A stretch of 64,000 bases of DNA, taken from the NCBI RefSeq assembly GCF_014905175.1, contig NC_057791.1, positions 2,046,001 to 2,110,000 on the forward strand, written 5' to 3'. Both the position numbers and the translations under genes were made by a program. Positions 25,301 to 40,300 of the stretch are shown one piece after another. The stretch is from Aphidius gifuensis. Its lineage: Eukaryota; Arthropoda; Insecta; Hymenoptera; Braconidae. Positions within the stretch are counted from its first letter, which is position 1, and every line of letters begins with the position of its first letter. The notes below the pieces were generated by a model. It searched no databases. It was not told the origin of the DNA and saw nothing but the letters and a program-made list of their open reading frames with translations.

Positions 25301-28300
25301 CAATATTTAAGTGTTGTTTAAATAATAGAAGAATAATTTCATGAAAATTTGATTTAGAAATAATTTTTTTTAGTAAATATAACTTAAAGCGAAAAATTTC
25401 GAATTTTGTCTGCAGAGTCATGGCGAATTATAAAATCGAAATAAAATCAAAATAATTGTGAGGTGTTGTTTAAAATTTAAATTAAATAGTATAGAGCTTT
25501 TTTTTTTTTTTTTTTAATAAAAAGACATGAAGAAGAATAGTATATAGTATGTTTAAATTTATTTTATTGTCATTTGATAAAATAAATTCATTAACAGTGT
25601 TATGTATTATATATAAATTATTTAATGAAAAAATAAAGAAAGATATATATGTGTGAGCACAACCGACAATCGCTTGTCCACGACAATAAAGGGGGTTAAT
25701 TGCAAAACCGTGGTGTAGATGGAAAACGTGCTCCGGACGCGGTTGCCCGAAGCGTGGTTTAATTACGAGAAAGAACCAAGTGGATGTACACGCCCAAAAT
25801 GAAACTGCTTCTATACATAAACCCTTAAATTATCCAACTGGTGTACCTGTATTTTATTAGCTTTTTTGATTACCGGAAATAATAATTCAACGAAAAAAAA
25901 AAAATATATATAAAATGCTCAATTTAACAAAAATAATTTTAATATTATTTTTTTTTATTTAAAAATTATTTTGTAATATCTACTTTTATATTACATGAAA
26001 TTTTTTTCTCTTCAATCGTTTTCATTTTTATGATGAATCGATAAAAAATTTTCATAAAAAAAAAAAAAAAAAATTTCACTTATTCTTCTTCTTCAAAGTT
26101 TCGTATAAATAAAAAAAAAAAAAAAAAAAAAGCTCCAGATGTGAAAAGATTCATTACTTTTTATTTTTTAAAAAAAATATAGCAAGTAGTTTTGAAGAAT
26201 AAGTAAAAAAAAATAAAAATAACATACTCATTAATTTAGTAAAGCCACAAAAATGTTTTTCTCCAATTATGACGTATAAAAATATATTAAAAATAGACAA
26301 GAAAATAAAAGAAAATAAGGAAAAAAAAATAATAATAATTGTAATAAAATTGAATGTGAGGGTAAAAATATAAATGAAAAAAAATAAACAAGAAAAAGAA
26401 TATAAATTCAATTTCATTTGACTTTGATTTAATTATTGTGTAACATAATTCAAGAAGCTTCATCATGATTCTTCCCCAACTTTCCACTTGTCGATCTTGA
26501 TTAGTTTGTCCCTGGTCTTTTGTGGTCTTCCCCATTCAATTACACTCGTTCGTCTGGTGATTATTAATCGGCTCAAACTTGTCAACTTTCTTCATCCCAA
26601 CACTATTATTAATTTTACAATTTCGTATTAATTATAAGATTAAAAAAAATTAAATTATAAAGATATATAATTGTTAGTTGGATAATAATAATTATTATTT
26701 TTTTGTATCTCAGTGTTGACAAGAGTTAACAACTAGTCAACAACATGTTTGTCTTGTTTTTTTACTTGTAGAAATAACAAGTTATTTGTCTTTTTTATTG
26801 TGTGATAAAATAGTATTCACATGCGGTTTAACTTATTAGAAAATTTTCAATTTTCTTGGTTGTCCATATATAGAACTATAAGATGTCCAACCAAGCAAAA
26901 GCAAAATCCTGACTTAACTATGCTTCAGCTAACTTTGGTCTTGCTCTTTTTGACTATTTCTCTATGCCACCACAACTACCATCACTATTACTACTATCAC
27001 CATATCTATATTGCTTTTGTTCTCTCTTAACAATTATACATATATATAAACTTGCTTTACCAAATTTATCACGAAATTAATGTCCCGAAATTTACCAATG
27101 TTTTAGAATGTTTAGTTTGCAATATATATATATTTTTTTTTGACTATGTAAATTTAAGTAACTTTTAATTTACTAATTCTATATACTTAATAAAATAATT
27201 TTTTATAGTTTTTCATATTATTGTCAATTCATTATTAAGAATAAATTATTTATTTATTTGTTTTTTAATATTAGGATTATTTATCATAATGAAAAATATG
27301 ACTTTTTTAAAAATTCTTTACCTCTCACTTTTTTTTTTTCTTTATATATATTTATAAAACTTTTAAACTTGTATTATTTCGTTCATATTTCACTCGAAAA
27401 ATAAGAATTATACGTCTTACAAAACTGGGTTATAACTTGAATCATCTAAAGAGTTTTATCTTTTGTGCATGTGTGTATGAACATATAAGATTTTCATTTT
27501 AAATGCAATATGAAAATTTTTTTTCTTTTTTTTTTTTTTCTTTATATTATTATTACTAAAATATTTAAATACATTCATGTAATATTAAAATGTAAGTAAG
27601 CATATTAAACTTGTATATATAATGTACAAAATGAGAATAAACAAATTAATAATCTTGCTATAAATTTATATATCTTGAAAATAATAATGAAAATTTATAA
27701 AATCAGTACATGAAAATAACAACGACACAACATAAAATGTTTAATAATTCATGAAATTTAATTGAATAAATTTTAAAATGAAATTAACATAATAAATTAA
27801 ATTATGATTTTAAAAATTAATAGAATGATTACGTTACATTGTTTGAGTTCAACTTTAAATACCATAAAAATTAGTGTAAAATTTGAAATACAAAACATCA
27901 ATTGAGTATAAAAATTAAAATGATATTATATATATATTAATTGACTTTGAATAATAAATTTCTAATTACTATTAATATTTAGTAATATTAGAATAAATTA
28001 TTTGCAATTATATAGACGATATAGTGGTTTTGACATTTGAATAAACAATGAGCTATATAATTATTAAACTAAACTGAATTAATATATGTCTGGACAAAGG
28101 TGTTTGTGTATGTATTTCACCTGTTGGTAATATTTCACTCGTATTTGACAAGCTTTTACAAATACTCCACATATTATTTGATTAAACTTTTGTCTTTTGT
28201 CACTTGTTATTTTTTTTTTATTTTCATGAAAATTTAACAAAAATATATTGTATATATATTTTTACAATTTTACAAGTGTAGAATACATTTTACCTTGTTT

Positions 28301-31300
28301 TTTTTTTTTTTTACCTTCATTTTGTAAAATGTACTTTATTTAAAAAACTTTTGTGTTCGTTATAGCATATTTGTTTTTTTTTTTTTTTTTTTTTGTCATT
28401 ATAAAACAAGCAATTTTGTTTTCTTTATTTTTGTATCAAATTTTCTCGGTTTTTTTTTTTATATAAAGATATTTTTTTAAAACCACTTTGAAAGTGGATA
28501 TTGCCAGATCGTATATCGTGAATTTTCGTGTGCAACAAATGGACTGTGATCGTTAGATAATACTATTTTTTTTTAAGCTTATTTATTTTTTTATATTTAG
28601 TTTATTTTTTTCTCGTTCACTCGGGTCTTGTGATCAATTCTTTATCTGGTTTCCTTGCTACTTCGTGACGTCTAATTCGAAGGGGATGAATAAAAAATAA
28701 AAATATATATAAAACTCAGGTGAAACGACGAGGTAAAAAAAACTGTTGGACGTTACTCGATCACAAACAATATAAAAAAAATATCTATATATGAAGGGGC
28801 TGTTTTTTTTTTTTGTCTCATCTTTTATTTTTTACTGTTTGATTGAACATCTATGTGTGTTTGTGTATGTATTTTTTTTATTCGGTACCCAATTCGTTAG
28901 AGATGATGGCAAAACTTGAAAATGTGTTGGTGAAAAAAATATATAAATAAAAAGAATGTGGCTTGATGTATATATTTTTTTTTTGTAAGGAAAAGCGATG
29001 ATGGTATTTTACTTGAGCTTTCTGTGACGTACATGTAGCTTTTATTTATTTTTAACATAGAAGAAAAGACAAAGAGGCGTGAAGCAATATTGCCTGCCAG
29101 CCTTACAAAATTCAACTCTTTCACTATTTTTTATTTTTAGTTTTTTTGTATATATATATTTTTTTTTTTTACACTTTTTATCTTTTGTTTTAATATTTTT
29201 TTCATCTCTACGTTCAGTACACACTTAATGAGTCTTGAATTCATTTTTTTAATGTCACTTACATATACGCGCATAGAAAAAAATTAAGAGATTGATTTTC
29301 TGTATTTATTTATTTAACAACAAACGTTTCAGTTGGAAATCCATATGGTGGATAATATTCAGGGGGTTTTGCTTTATATATTCACAAATTTTCATAATTT
29401 TTTAGCTTCCCGTTTGTTTTTAAATAAATAAATAAAAAAATAAGAAAATATGCGTCTGTTCTATCGATTGTACTAAAAAGCTCCTTGAGCTTTAAATTTA
29501 AAACTTTTATTTAACATTTAAATTATCCGTAAAAATTTATTTTAAATATTAATTTAAATTTTTTTCAAACAATTAAGTCAATTGATAAATTTTTTAATCC
29601 TTTTTTTGTCGTAAAAAAATTACATAATTGTTTTATTAATTTAATAACAATAATTAATTGTTAAAATTGTTCTTTTTAATTACATAAAATTTGTATAATA
29701 ATATTTTTAAACAGGTTATACAAGTAGTTTTTTGTTGTTATAAAAATAATTATACATTTTATGTAATTATTATTTCAAAATGATTCATTCATGCTCAAAG
29801 AATACCCTTTTGTTTTGTTTTTTTCATTTTCATTTATATTTATTCATTTTTTATAAAAATAGAAAATAAAAAAAAAATCTAATAATGTGAAGAGTGTATA
29901 TAGAATTTGCTTTGTGTATATAATATTCACATTGCATCAAAAACCACAAAATACCAAAAAGCTCTTGTACATTCGATGTCGATTTATCACGGTGCATTCG
30001 TTATTACAAAATATATACATATAATGTATTGACACAACGAACACTAGGGAAAATAGTATAAAATTCACCGAACCAATTCAAATAAAATGTGTATACATTG
30101 ACTTGCATATATGTATTTTTTTTTTTTTTTTTGAATAACAAACAAACAACCATTAAAATGCTCCCAACGGACCAAAGCTGTATCTTGTTTTGTTCATCAC
30201 CATTATTTATAACAAAAACAAAATTTAACTGACACATTTCACCCTCCAAAAATTGACACATCTCAAAAATAGATATAAAACAAAAAAAAAAAAAAAAAGG
30301 GAAACAATTGTTTGTCATTACTCTGCTCAACAAAGAATTTGATTGGCATTTGTAAAATTGTGATTTTATTTCCTTTAAAAATAACTGTGTATTAACATTT
30401 AATCAAAAAATTGATAAACATTTTTTTTGCTTTTCATAAATAAATAAAATTCTGTGTCAATTAAACATCAACAGATTTATGAAAAAAAATAAATAAATAA
30501 ATGAATTTATTAATTGAATATAATTGAGGACAATATAGTTTATTTTTAAATAATAATTTTTGTATATTGTATAATTAAAATAATTAATTTTGTAATTTTG
30601 ATGTTATTTGGTTGAGTTTGTCAATTTAAAATTGGTTTTTGTTTTACATATATACAAACAATAACCACTGATAAAAATAAACAAAAATTCATGTATCCAG
30701 TCAATTGTCATTGTTTGTATTCGTGTATGTCAGTTAACTGATGCACATTGAATACAAACTGTTGAAAATAACGGAAATTCAGTAGATGAAATGACGAAAT
30801 GCTTTTCAAAATGACAATTTCCATCGTAAATATGTATTGTATATTAACTTTTGTTTCCTGTAAATAAACAACAATTTCATTTTTTTTTTTTTAAATATTT
30901 AAACCTTTTTTTAAATTTATATTTAAATCTACACTTTGATAAATTAATTCCACGTAATTTTCAATTCCGAGTATTAATTAATTTATATTTGATAAAAAAT
31001 TAAAATAATACTATACTGAGTATATAATAAATAATATTCTAGGAAGTAAAAAAATTTATCTATTTACCAACATAAAAAAGCTCTACTTAAATTATTTATC
31101 TTGCTTATTAAATATTATTTTTATTATATTTTTAATGATATAATAAAAATTTAGACTTATATAAAAGTGATAAAATTTATCTATTAATATATCGAACAGC
31201 AAGTTATTTTGTTTGTATATACGATAAACACATACTTTTTGGTAAACATGTTCAATCGAATGGAAAAATACAACATTACCCGAATGAATATCCTCCGGCC

Positions 31301-34300
31301 AATGGTGACTTTAATCTTTCACATTGGCACTTGTTGAAGTCCCAAATATAAATACAAATTATTGTTTAAAAATAAAATTAAATTTAAAAAAGCTCTACTA
31401 CTTTTCATGTATTTATTTAATCATCATATATATTATTTTAATTATTGAAAAATTTTTAATAATTAAAATAAAATATTAAATTATATAAAATGACAGTTAT
31501 GAATTTTATTATCTGTCATTGACAGTTGTAAAAAATATTTATCATTGACATATTTTAAATTTTATATTGTGTTAAATTAATCCAGTGTATATATATTTAT
31601 TTTTTATTTTTTTACTGTACAAACTTTAAATTTAAATTGAAGTGTACACTGAGTGTATATAGTTGAATAAAAATATTTTTCCTATTTTATTGTCAACTCA
31701 CGTAATATTTGTCCATTGGAGATTGGCGATCGAGTTGGTTTCCGGTTTATTAGCCTTACGGAAGCTTTGGAAATGTCCCTTGTGGCATGTGTGTTGGCTG
31801 TGATTTTTATTCGTATATTTTTTATCTAATAATAAAAAAATAAGAAAAAAAAAGTAAATAAAATATAAATCATGATAATAAAAAAAAAAAAAACAATTTT
31901 ATAAAATATGAGAAAAATTAAAAAATAAAAATAATAGATGAATGGGTTGTGATGTATTATATGCTATAAAAAATATATAAATAAATACAAATAATGATAA
32001 AAAATAAATAAGGGATAATAACGAGAGGTGCGGCCTGTCGTTGTTGGATAAAATATTGGAAAAAGTCGATATGTATTACCTTTAATATTCGGGCTTGATA
32101 TAAGTTCATTTTTTTTTTATTTTTTTTTAGAAAAAACCTATGATATTCACCCTCTGTATGGTGTCTATATATACAACACTAGTATACACAAAAATATAAG
32201 TCTATCTAGAGTCCATATGTATTTTTCAACATATAAAAAAAATGTTACATGTGTGTTAAAGTTTGTATAGTCGTAATAAACCCTTGTGGGCGTTCGATAT
32301 ATTTCAAACACCGATCACGTGCTGTGTAAACGTACTCTCGTACAGTCGTCTTGCCATTTCATCTACAAAAAATAAAATAAAAAACCACTGGAAATTAAAA
32401 AAATATATTCAAAGGAAATTTAAATTAAAAAAAAGGTAAATTAAAATTGAAAAAAATAAAAATGCTATAGATCGTTAAATGACGTGTTGAAATATACTTA
32501 TAGAGCTTTTTTTTTCAATTATTTAGTTTACATTTCATTTATTTAATTAAAAAAAAAAACAGTATTAATGGTATTTTTTTTTTTTTCATTTAGTATAAAT
32601 AAGTAAATTGATTTTTCGTTTGAAAATTTTACATGAATTATATCGTTTTCCATAAAATTTTTCAAATAAATATATGAAAAAAAAATTTATGTATTTTACC
32701 CGGGCTGTGTACACGATAGTAATGTATATATCAGTATTTTTTTTTTTTTCTTTCGTATAATGTTTTTTTCGCCCTCTAACCAGACTCTTTTTAAGTTTGT
32801 TATTTATTTTTTTTTATTTATCAATTTTTTTCTCTTTATGTTGTATTTTATTTTACCTCATTTTGGTGTGTATTTCTTTTGAAATTTTTTTATTAAAATT
32901 TTTTTTTTTTAAGCTTAAATTATGATGGTTAATTAAAAATGACGCATCAACAAAATATTCATTGGTTGCATGTGTTACCAAATATTTAAGTAAAAGGTAA
33001 AAGCTTGAAAATATTAAATGAGACTTTTTTCAACTAACTTTTTGGTGTGAAACTAATGTGGTTTCAGTAAAGAAAAAAAAAATATAAAAAAATTTGTCTC
33101 GTAAAAACAAGAATTAAAGAAATAAAATTGTTAAAAAGAATAAAAAAAAAAATTAAATGAATGTTGAAACAGGAATGGTTTTGAAGTCACAGAAAATGGC
33201 ATACGTCGCACGACTAGCATTAAAAAGAATTAAAACGACCAGTTGAAAATAATAAAAAAAAAAAAGTTACATTTATGTCTGACCATTCAGCTTATTTTAT
33301 TTTTCCAATTTTATGTTTTTATTTTATTATTTGAATTTTTTTTATTTTTGTCAATGAAAACATTTGTTGCAATGTTGCAAAAATAAAAATTCAGTCGATT
33401 ATATTTCAAGTTACAATTCCCCCTTTTTTTTTTCTCGATATTAAAAATAAAAGTTTTAAGACTTTATTACGTCTTTTTATTGGCTCAACGATTTTCTGGT
33501 ATTATCAAATAGTAATTATTTAAAATTCAATAAAATCATGCAAGCGAAAAGTGAGCCGTTATATTAAATATCTCAATGGCAGTTTTCAATTGAAAATTTT
33601 ATATTTTACATGTAAAATACATGAAAAAAATATTTAATAACATGAAAATAATTTATTTTTATAATTATATTTAATAATTTTAATTGGGAAAATTTTTTAA
33701 ATTTAAAATTAACACGACATATGATATTTCAGTAGTACAAGTCAACCAGTGTCAGACATGAATTTTATTTATTTTTTTTTTTCTACTCGACTTGTTTAAT
33801 TAACAAAAAAACAGTTTAATAAATTTTATTTTTTTTATTTTTTAATAATTATATTTTCAATAGTTTTACGTGGTTTAAATTTAAAAATTTTTAGTTATTA
33901 TTATCTTATGAAAAAATAAAAACACACATTTGACATAAATAATTTTTAAATTAAGACGTAAAAAATTATTTAAATTTGTCATACATTAATCATGTGAATA
34001 ATCTAATTAATATTGATAAATTCATGTCTCATTATATTCCACTTATAAAATATAACACCCACAAGGCTCGATAGCTTCATCAACGCCATAAAAAAAAAAA
34101 AGCCACTTTGTCATTATACTGAAGAGAAGATGAGAGTAGAATTTTAATGACGCATAATTAAATTTATCAAGTATACTTATATGAAAAAATATTCTTAGTC
34201 TACCCTCATGCTTTATTAATTTTGTTACTTTTTTTCTCTTTTTTTTTTTGTATACATAAGTTGATGATAAAAAAAAATTTTTTATGTAACTTAAAATTTT

Positions 34301-37300
34301 TTTAATATTCTTCTTTTAGTTGCTGAGGGTCACAACAAGAGCATCAACAAAACAGATATATCCGGTGAATCACCTGAGGCTATTTTGGTAAGTTTTTTTT
34401 ATATATTTATATTCCCATTTCATTAAAATTTTTGTACACAAATTAGTACTGAAAAAGTCCAAAAAAAATAACAAAAAGAACAGTAACAAAAAAATGAATT
34501 TATCATTTAAATTAATTTAATAATAATTTGTTTATTTTTTTTTTTTTTTACATTCAGGATGTGACGACAGATAAAATTCTTGGAGAAGATGTCGAGTATG
34601 AGGATGAAGATGAAGAGGAAGATGATGATGATGATGATGAGACAAATGAAAAAAATACTGGTGAAAATGAAAATGAAAAAAAAATTGATGAGTATGAGGT
34701 TGAACTACGTGAGGTTGCAGAATCACACGAAGCAATGTCCAGAGACGATAGACATAATTCAACAGTTAAAATAAATAATTCTGATTCAAGTATATTTACT
34801 GATGAAAATAAAGCAATTCGTAATTTTGATTCACATGAAAAAAGTATTGAAGAACATTCAGATGAAAGTATAACATCAAATGAAGCAATTAGTACAGAAA
34901 ATGATAAAGAAGTAAGTATTTAAAATTAAAAAAAAATGTATTATAAATTACCAAAATTAAATTATAATTTAATTAATTTATTTAAGGTAAAAGAATTGTT
35001 GGAATTTAAACATTTATTTGATGATAAAAAAAAAAAAATAAAACGTGTACCAACTGTTAAAAAAGAATTAAGTACACAAAAAGAAATTCAAGGAAATGTA
35101 AGTGTACTTGCTGAGCCAACGAAAATTACAAGTCAATTGGAGGATAAAAGAATTGGATATTCGCCTGTCAGAACGAATGACTTGGTAAGTTAGTTGATTT
35201 TTTATTTTATTATTAAACTTTTATTATCCAATTTTAACTGATGGATTATTTTCATATCTGTTAAATTCAATTTTTCTTCATTTTTTTTTTTTCTCTTTAC
35301 TTTTATTTTGTTTGTTTATTTATTTATTTGTTGATTTGTTTTTTTCAACAGATGGATCAAGATGGTATTCGACATTTAAATTCTGAAAAAAATATACAAG
35401 GTGAAGTTATACCTGGTGACGAATATGTGGATTCAGATACATCTTTACAGATACTTGGAAAACTTGATAAAAGACAAGAATCTGATCTTGATTCTTCAGA
35501 GGCTTATCCACCTAGTCCACATATACCAGAGTTTGAAAAACATTCAGAAATTCAAGAAGTTACTGAGGTTAGTCACTGGAATAATTTACTTTTTTTTTTT
35601 TTTATATCATTCTAAACATTTACAATCTCAAATATAACTTTTAAAAAGTTACAAAATTTTTATTTTTTTATATATAAATATAAAATCTTTTTATTTATTT
35701 TTTTTTTTTCAAATATATTTTTGTCTGTTGGTTAAAATCAGTGATATTTTTAAAAGCTAGATTAACTATTTTTTTATGTTGATCATAAAAAAATGTAGAA
35801 ATTCAAACAAAGTATCTTTTTCTCTTTTTTTTTTTTTTTTTATAAAATTCTCAATTTACTTTTCAAGTAAATATTCTACTATAAACTTTAAACTAGAATT
35901 TTTAGTATCCAAAGTGCTATTTTCCACATTGTTCCACACAAACTTTTTTACCAAACATTTCGTTTCTTTTTTTTTTTTTTTTTATTTCTCTTTATTATAT
36001 ATATATATATTTTTTTTTTTCTTTTATTTCTGATGTTTTTCTCTTATTCTCACAATTTTGTGGTACCCATGACATTTATTCCCTTTCCATATAACCAAAT
36101 GGTAAAAAAGAAAAAAAAAATCACGATCCAATATCGTCAGCATTTCCATGACGAGTATCAATGGAATGAGGATTGAGAACGAAAAAATAAAATGAAAAGA
36201 ATTTTGTTGAATGAAAATTGTGGGATTGGTTGGTTAGTTGGTTGGTTGGTTGGTTGCTGCATGCCATCAGTTTTGTGACCAAGTGCTATGTATTCGGTTC
36301 AGTTCACGAGTCAATTTCCTGGTGAAATGCTGAATGTCTTTGGCATGTTTTAGTGTGTCTCTTCTCTCTATATCTATATTGTCATCTCGATCATATACAA
36401 AAATGTATAGCTTTATGAAACATATCATTGTCTTTTATTCTCTTTGCAACTTTATCTAAAATTCTTTGTGATATCATGATCAAACTAAAAAAAAAATCAC
36501 AAATAATATGCTAAGAAATAAAATTCATGTCTCTGAAAATCGATCTATCACATGTCCAGATTGTGACGTTTGAAAATGACTCAGACACCTCTTCAACCCC
36601 TTTATGGTTTTAGCGGTGAACCATTGAAACGACTCGTAATCCATCAACTCTGTCGAATTGTCCACAGTTATCGATTACTCGTCACAAATCCAATTTCAAA
36701 ATTTTATCAAAAAAAAGACAAAATAATTTATTACTTTATTTAACATGTAAAATTTTATTTTTTTTTCATAATTTAAAAAATTTAATTCATTTAACTGATA
36801 TAGATAAAAATCTCAATTTCATTTGAGTTGAAAGAACGAGCTTGAAAACTTCATCAGCACTTGAATATTTTTTTTACAGTGTCAACAATTTTTCCATCAG
36901 TTTTGCATGCAAAATAAATTTAAAAAAAAAAAAGAAAAAATCAAGTTTCAATTCCATTAATCTCTTCAATAATGATTTTTATTTTTTTTCATTGACTTTT
37001 TTTTTTTTACGAACACTTCGAACACTTCGATTAAACACATCAATCTGGTTCACAGTCAACCAGGTGCAACGATCAATCTTTAAATCTAGAGTATTAAAAA
37101 AATAAAAAAAAAACACGTCAAATTACCTTAATTCTAATTTGACCTCATTCAGTGAAGACAATGTTGCACCTCATTTTAAAAAATCGTGATAATCATTTAT
37201 CATTCTCAGCTAACATTACATTATCCTATTTCTGTCGTCAATGATCGAGAATACGTGAGTGTTTTTTTTTTGCATGTATAAGGATGATAGTACTCTTATC

Positions 37301-40300
37301 TATGTTTACATTTGCATTTATCCTTTACTAAAAAAGTATAAAAAAAAATAAAAAAATATATAACTCAAGTTGGCTTCAAAAGGAAGAGAGAAAATAGAGA
37401 TGTAATGTTTACATACACTTATTTTTGTATGGTAAGAGAAACATCTCTAGCTTGACCATTAAACTTGGCTACACTTGAACCAAAATAAACACACATATAT
37501 ATATATATATTTTCATTGAAACAAATAACCCAAATACATGTATTCACAAAGTCCAACTAAAGTTTATTTCCTTGTTGACCAGGAGCTAGAAACAGTACTG
37601 GCTGAAGAGTTGATGGATCGGATCCTAACTAAACTTGCAAGTCGTCCATCCCAGTATGACTATGCAAGCCGTTTGCTGAGTAAGTAAAACATATATATTT
37701 TACTAAAATATAATTGTCTGTATCATTAGTTTATTGTCAAGTAATTATTATATTTCAAAGTTTTTATTTGTCTCTATTAACCATTGACATTGTAGATGAT
37801 AAATTATACAATTTATCATTTATTAAAATTAAAAATTTATTAATAATTCAATTTTATGTTTGGTTAATTATTATTGAACATTATATGAACATGCTTAATT
37901 AGTAGAAAATTATTATTGATTGATAATTTTATCAAATATTATTAAATAGCTTAGCAAGTGTTTTTTTATAAATTTAAAAATTAATTTCCATGATTCTACA
38001 TAATTTTTAATGCATTGGATTATTTAGTAATCTTTTTCGTAATATTTTTAAGCTATTTTCAAGCTCATTAATTAAAACGTGTGTTAAAATAAATATTGAA
38101 TAAATTAAAAATATTAAATTGAAGTTTGAATTAAATAATATTTCAAAAAATAAATAACATAATAATTTATTCTCTACTAATTTCTTTGTATATTAATTAT
38201 TAATTTGTATAAAAATTTACATATATAATTATAAAATTCAATTTTCGTAATATGATATATTGACAAGGATGACATGGTAACTTTGTAATTATATAAATTT
38301 TGATGTAACAAAGGAATTATGTTAAAGGATAGAAATGAGGATCAGTTGAAGCTAGGATATAAAAGCACTTTAGAGAACGAAATTGATAGTTGGCTTGTTG
38401 AATATATTTAGTTGTATTTGTGGAAATTGTAAAAGAGGTAGATAGAGATAGAGAGAGAATTAAAAGCAGGTTTAGGAAAATTGGTTGAAAAGAGACGTTT
38501 GAAAATGATTATTCTAGAAATGTTGAATGAGCTTGGATTATTAGCCGAACAATTGTTCCAACAATTTCACCGCACATGGCATATTACACACACCAAGTGT
38601 GCATCTTCTTTACTAGTATACTTGGCCATTTCATAGCTTAATTACCGTTTTACCATTTGCACCATCAGCTCTCATCATGATTAGCCATCTATAATTCTAC
38701 TACTATAATATATTGTTCTCATTTTATTGTTCTTATTTTTATTTTTACATAAAGTCGGCTTTTCTTAATTTTGTAATATTGTAATTACAATAGTTTACAT
38801 AAAGAATTGCTTTTTTTTTCTATTTAAAAAGGGTTATATATAATATGAAAACAAATTTTTATAAATAATCAAATAATTTAGTTGATAAAATTACTTTATT
38901 TTAAACGAAAAAGTTTTATTAAACTTTGAGGATTTTCAATCGTACAAAGTCACTGAATTGAATCTCAATTTATTTTTATCAAACTAAATTGAGAAAGAAA
39001 AAAAAAACTATTTGAGATAATAGAAATATATTTTTGCTGAATTATCATGAAAATAACTTTAATTATTTTATATGTATAATTTTAATTTCTTTTTTTTTTT
39101 TTTTTTAGAAAATTTATTGGATCATTTGGAGGCATCAAGAAGTAATTCAAAACGTAGTTCTTCACCAACTTTATTTGATGATTTAAAAGTATCAACAAAA
39201 TCACCAATTGTAAAGCCAAAAAATCCACAATATATCCATCATCAACAACAATGTCATTTAATCCATATACACGTCAACGTATTATCAATAGCCACAATGC
39301 AAGGATCACCACAAAATCAACATGATACTTTATCATCAAGATATAAAGTTGATACAAGTGATTCAAGTAATTCTCGATTACTTGATTATGATTTGTCAGA
39401 ACGTGCTTATCATCATCAACAACAACAACAACAACAGCAACGTCCAAAATTTACAAGTGACATGTACAATCAATATCAGTATCAGCAACAACATCCATAT
39501 CGAAATATGAATCTTCAACGTGATTTTGACACTGATCCAATTATTGATTATGATGATACTTATACTGACGTTGATTATTCACGTTTACGTTCTGGTTTTC
39601 GAAATAAACCAAGAAAATATCAAAGATTTGATATGTCAAAATTTCATGATCCACTTTATGATGATGATAATAATGATGATGATGATGGCTATAGAAATAA
39701 TGAAAGAAAAAATATTCAAAATAAATATAATAATCGTAAAAATTGGTCAACACGATGGCGTCAATGGAAAGATTATTGGCGACCAATTATTCAAGTTGAT
39801 GAAGAAATTGATAAAACAGGAAATAATCATCGTATTTATGGTAAATTTGATAGTACATGGCCAGTTGATGATATAAGTATAACAAAAAATGAAAAAATAC
39901 CATGGAAAATAATTGATGATACAAGAAAAAATATTTATAATAATAAAATTAATAGAAATAAAGATATAAATAATAATAAAAATATTATAAATGATACATT
40001 AAAAAATGATAATATAAAAAATGAAAATTTACCATTACCAAAAATAACAATGACAACATGGAATAGTTTAACATCAGATCCAGCAACATGGCCATTTAAA
40101 TTATCAGGTGCTAAACCATGGCCAAAAGATAAAAATGGAAAATCATATAATCCAAATGCTGAACTTGTTCATAAATTAGGATTAGATAAACAAAATAGAT
40201 TATTAAATGTTAAAAATAATAATGATGATGATAATAAAATAAGTGAAATAAAAGAATCACAATTAAATTTAAATAATAATAATTGGAAAACACATGAAAA

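Larger units (their letters stand above)
7417..34319 (+). other. Intron 1 (~26.9 kb) of the secreted-protein gene
   Basis: It is bounded by GTGAGT at 7417 and TTCTTTTAG ending at 34319, and both flanking exons are phase 1. Inside I find no convincing gene on either strand; open frames are low-complexity. It contains A/T microsatellites, a 63-bp tandem repeat (11650-11790), a GGT run (12091-12116) and several less AT-rich islands. The islands are near 7540-7640, 9485-9525, 11030-11190, 12000-12140, 20560-20670, 21500-21680, 22190-22345, 25655-25810 and 31690-31800, and they may be enhancers or unrecognised non-coding exons. Confidence 0.65.

Noticed and set aside
26154..26535. Minus-strand hydrophobic frames
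   Set aside because: They are low-complexity A/T sequence; no domain was recognised.
35776..36033. Plus-strand Phe-rich frame
   Set aside because: It lies in intron 5 and comes from long T runs.
39520..39876. Alternate-frame reading over exon 7 of the secreted-protein gene
   Set aside because: It is a shadow of the real exon, whose frame is supported by splice phases on both sides.
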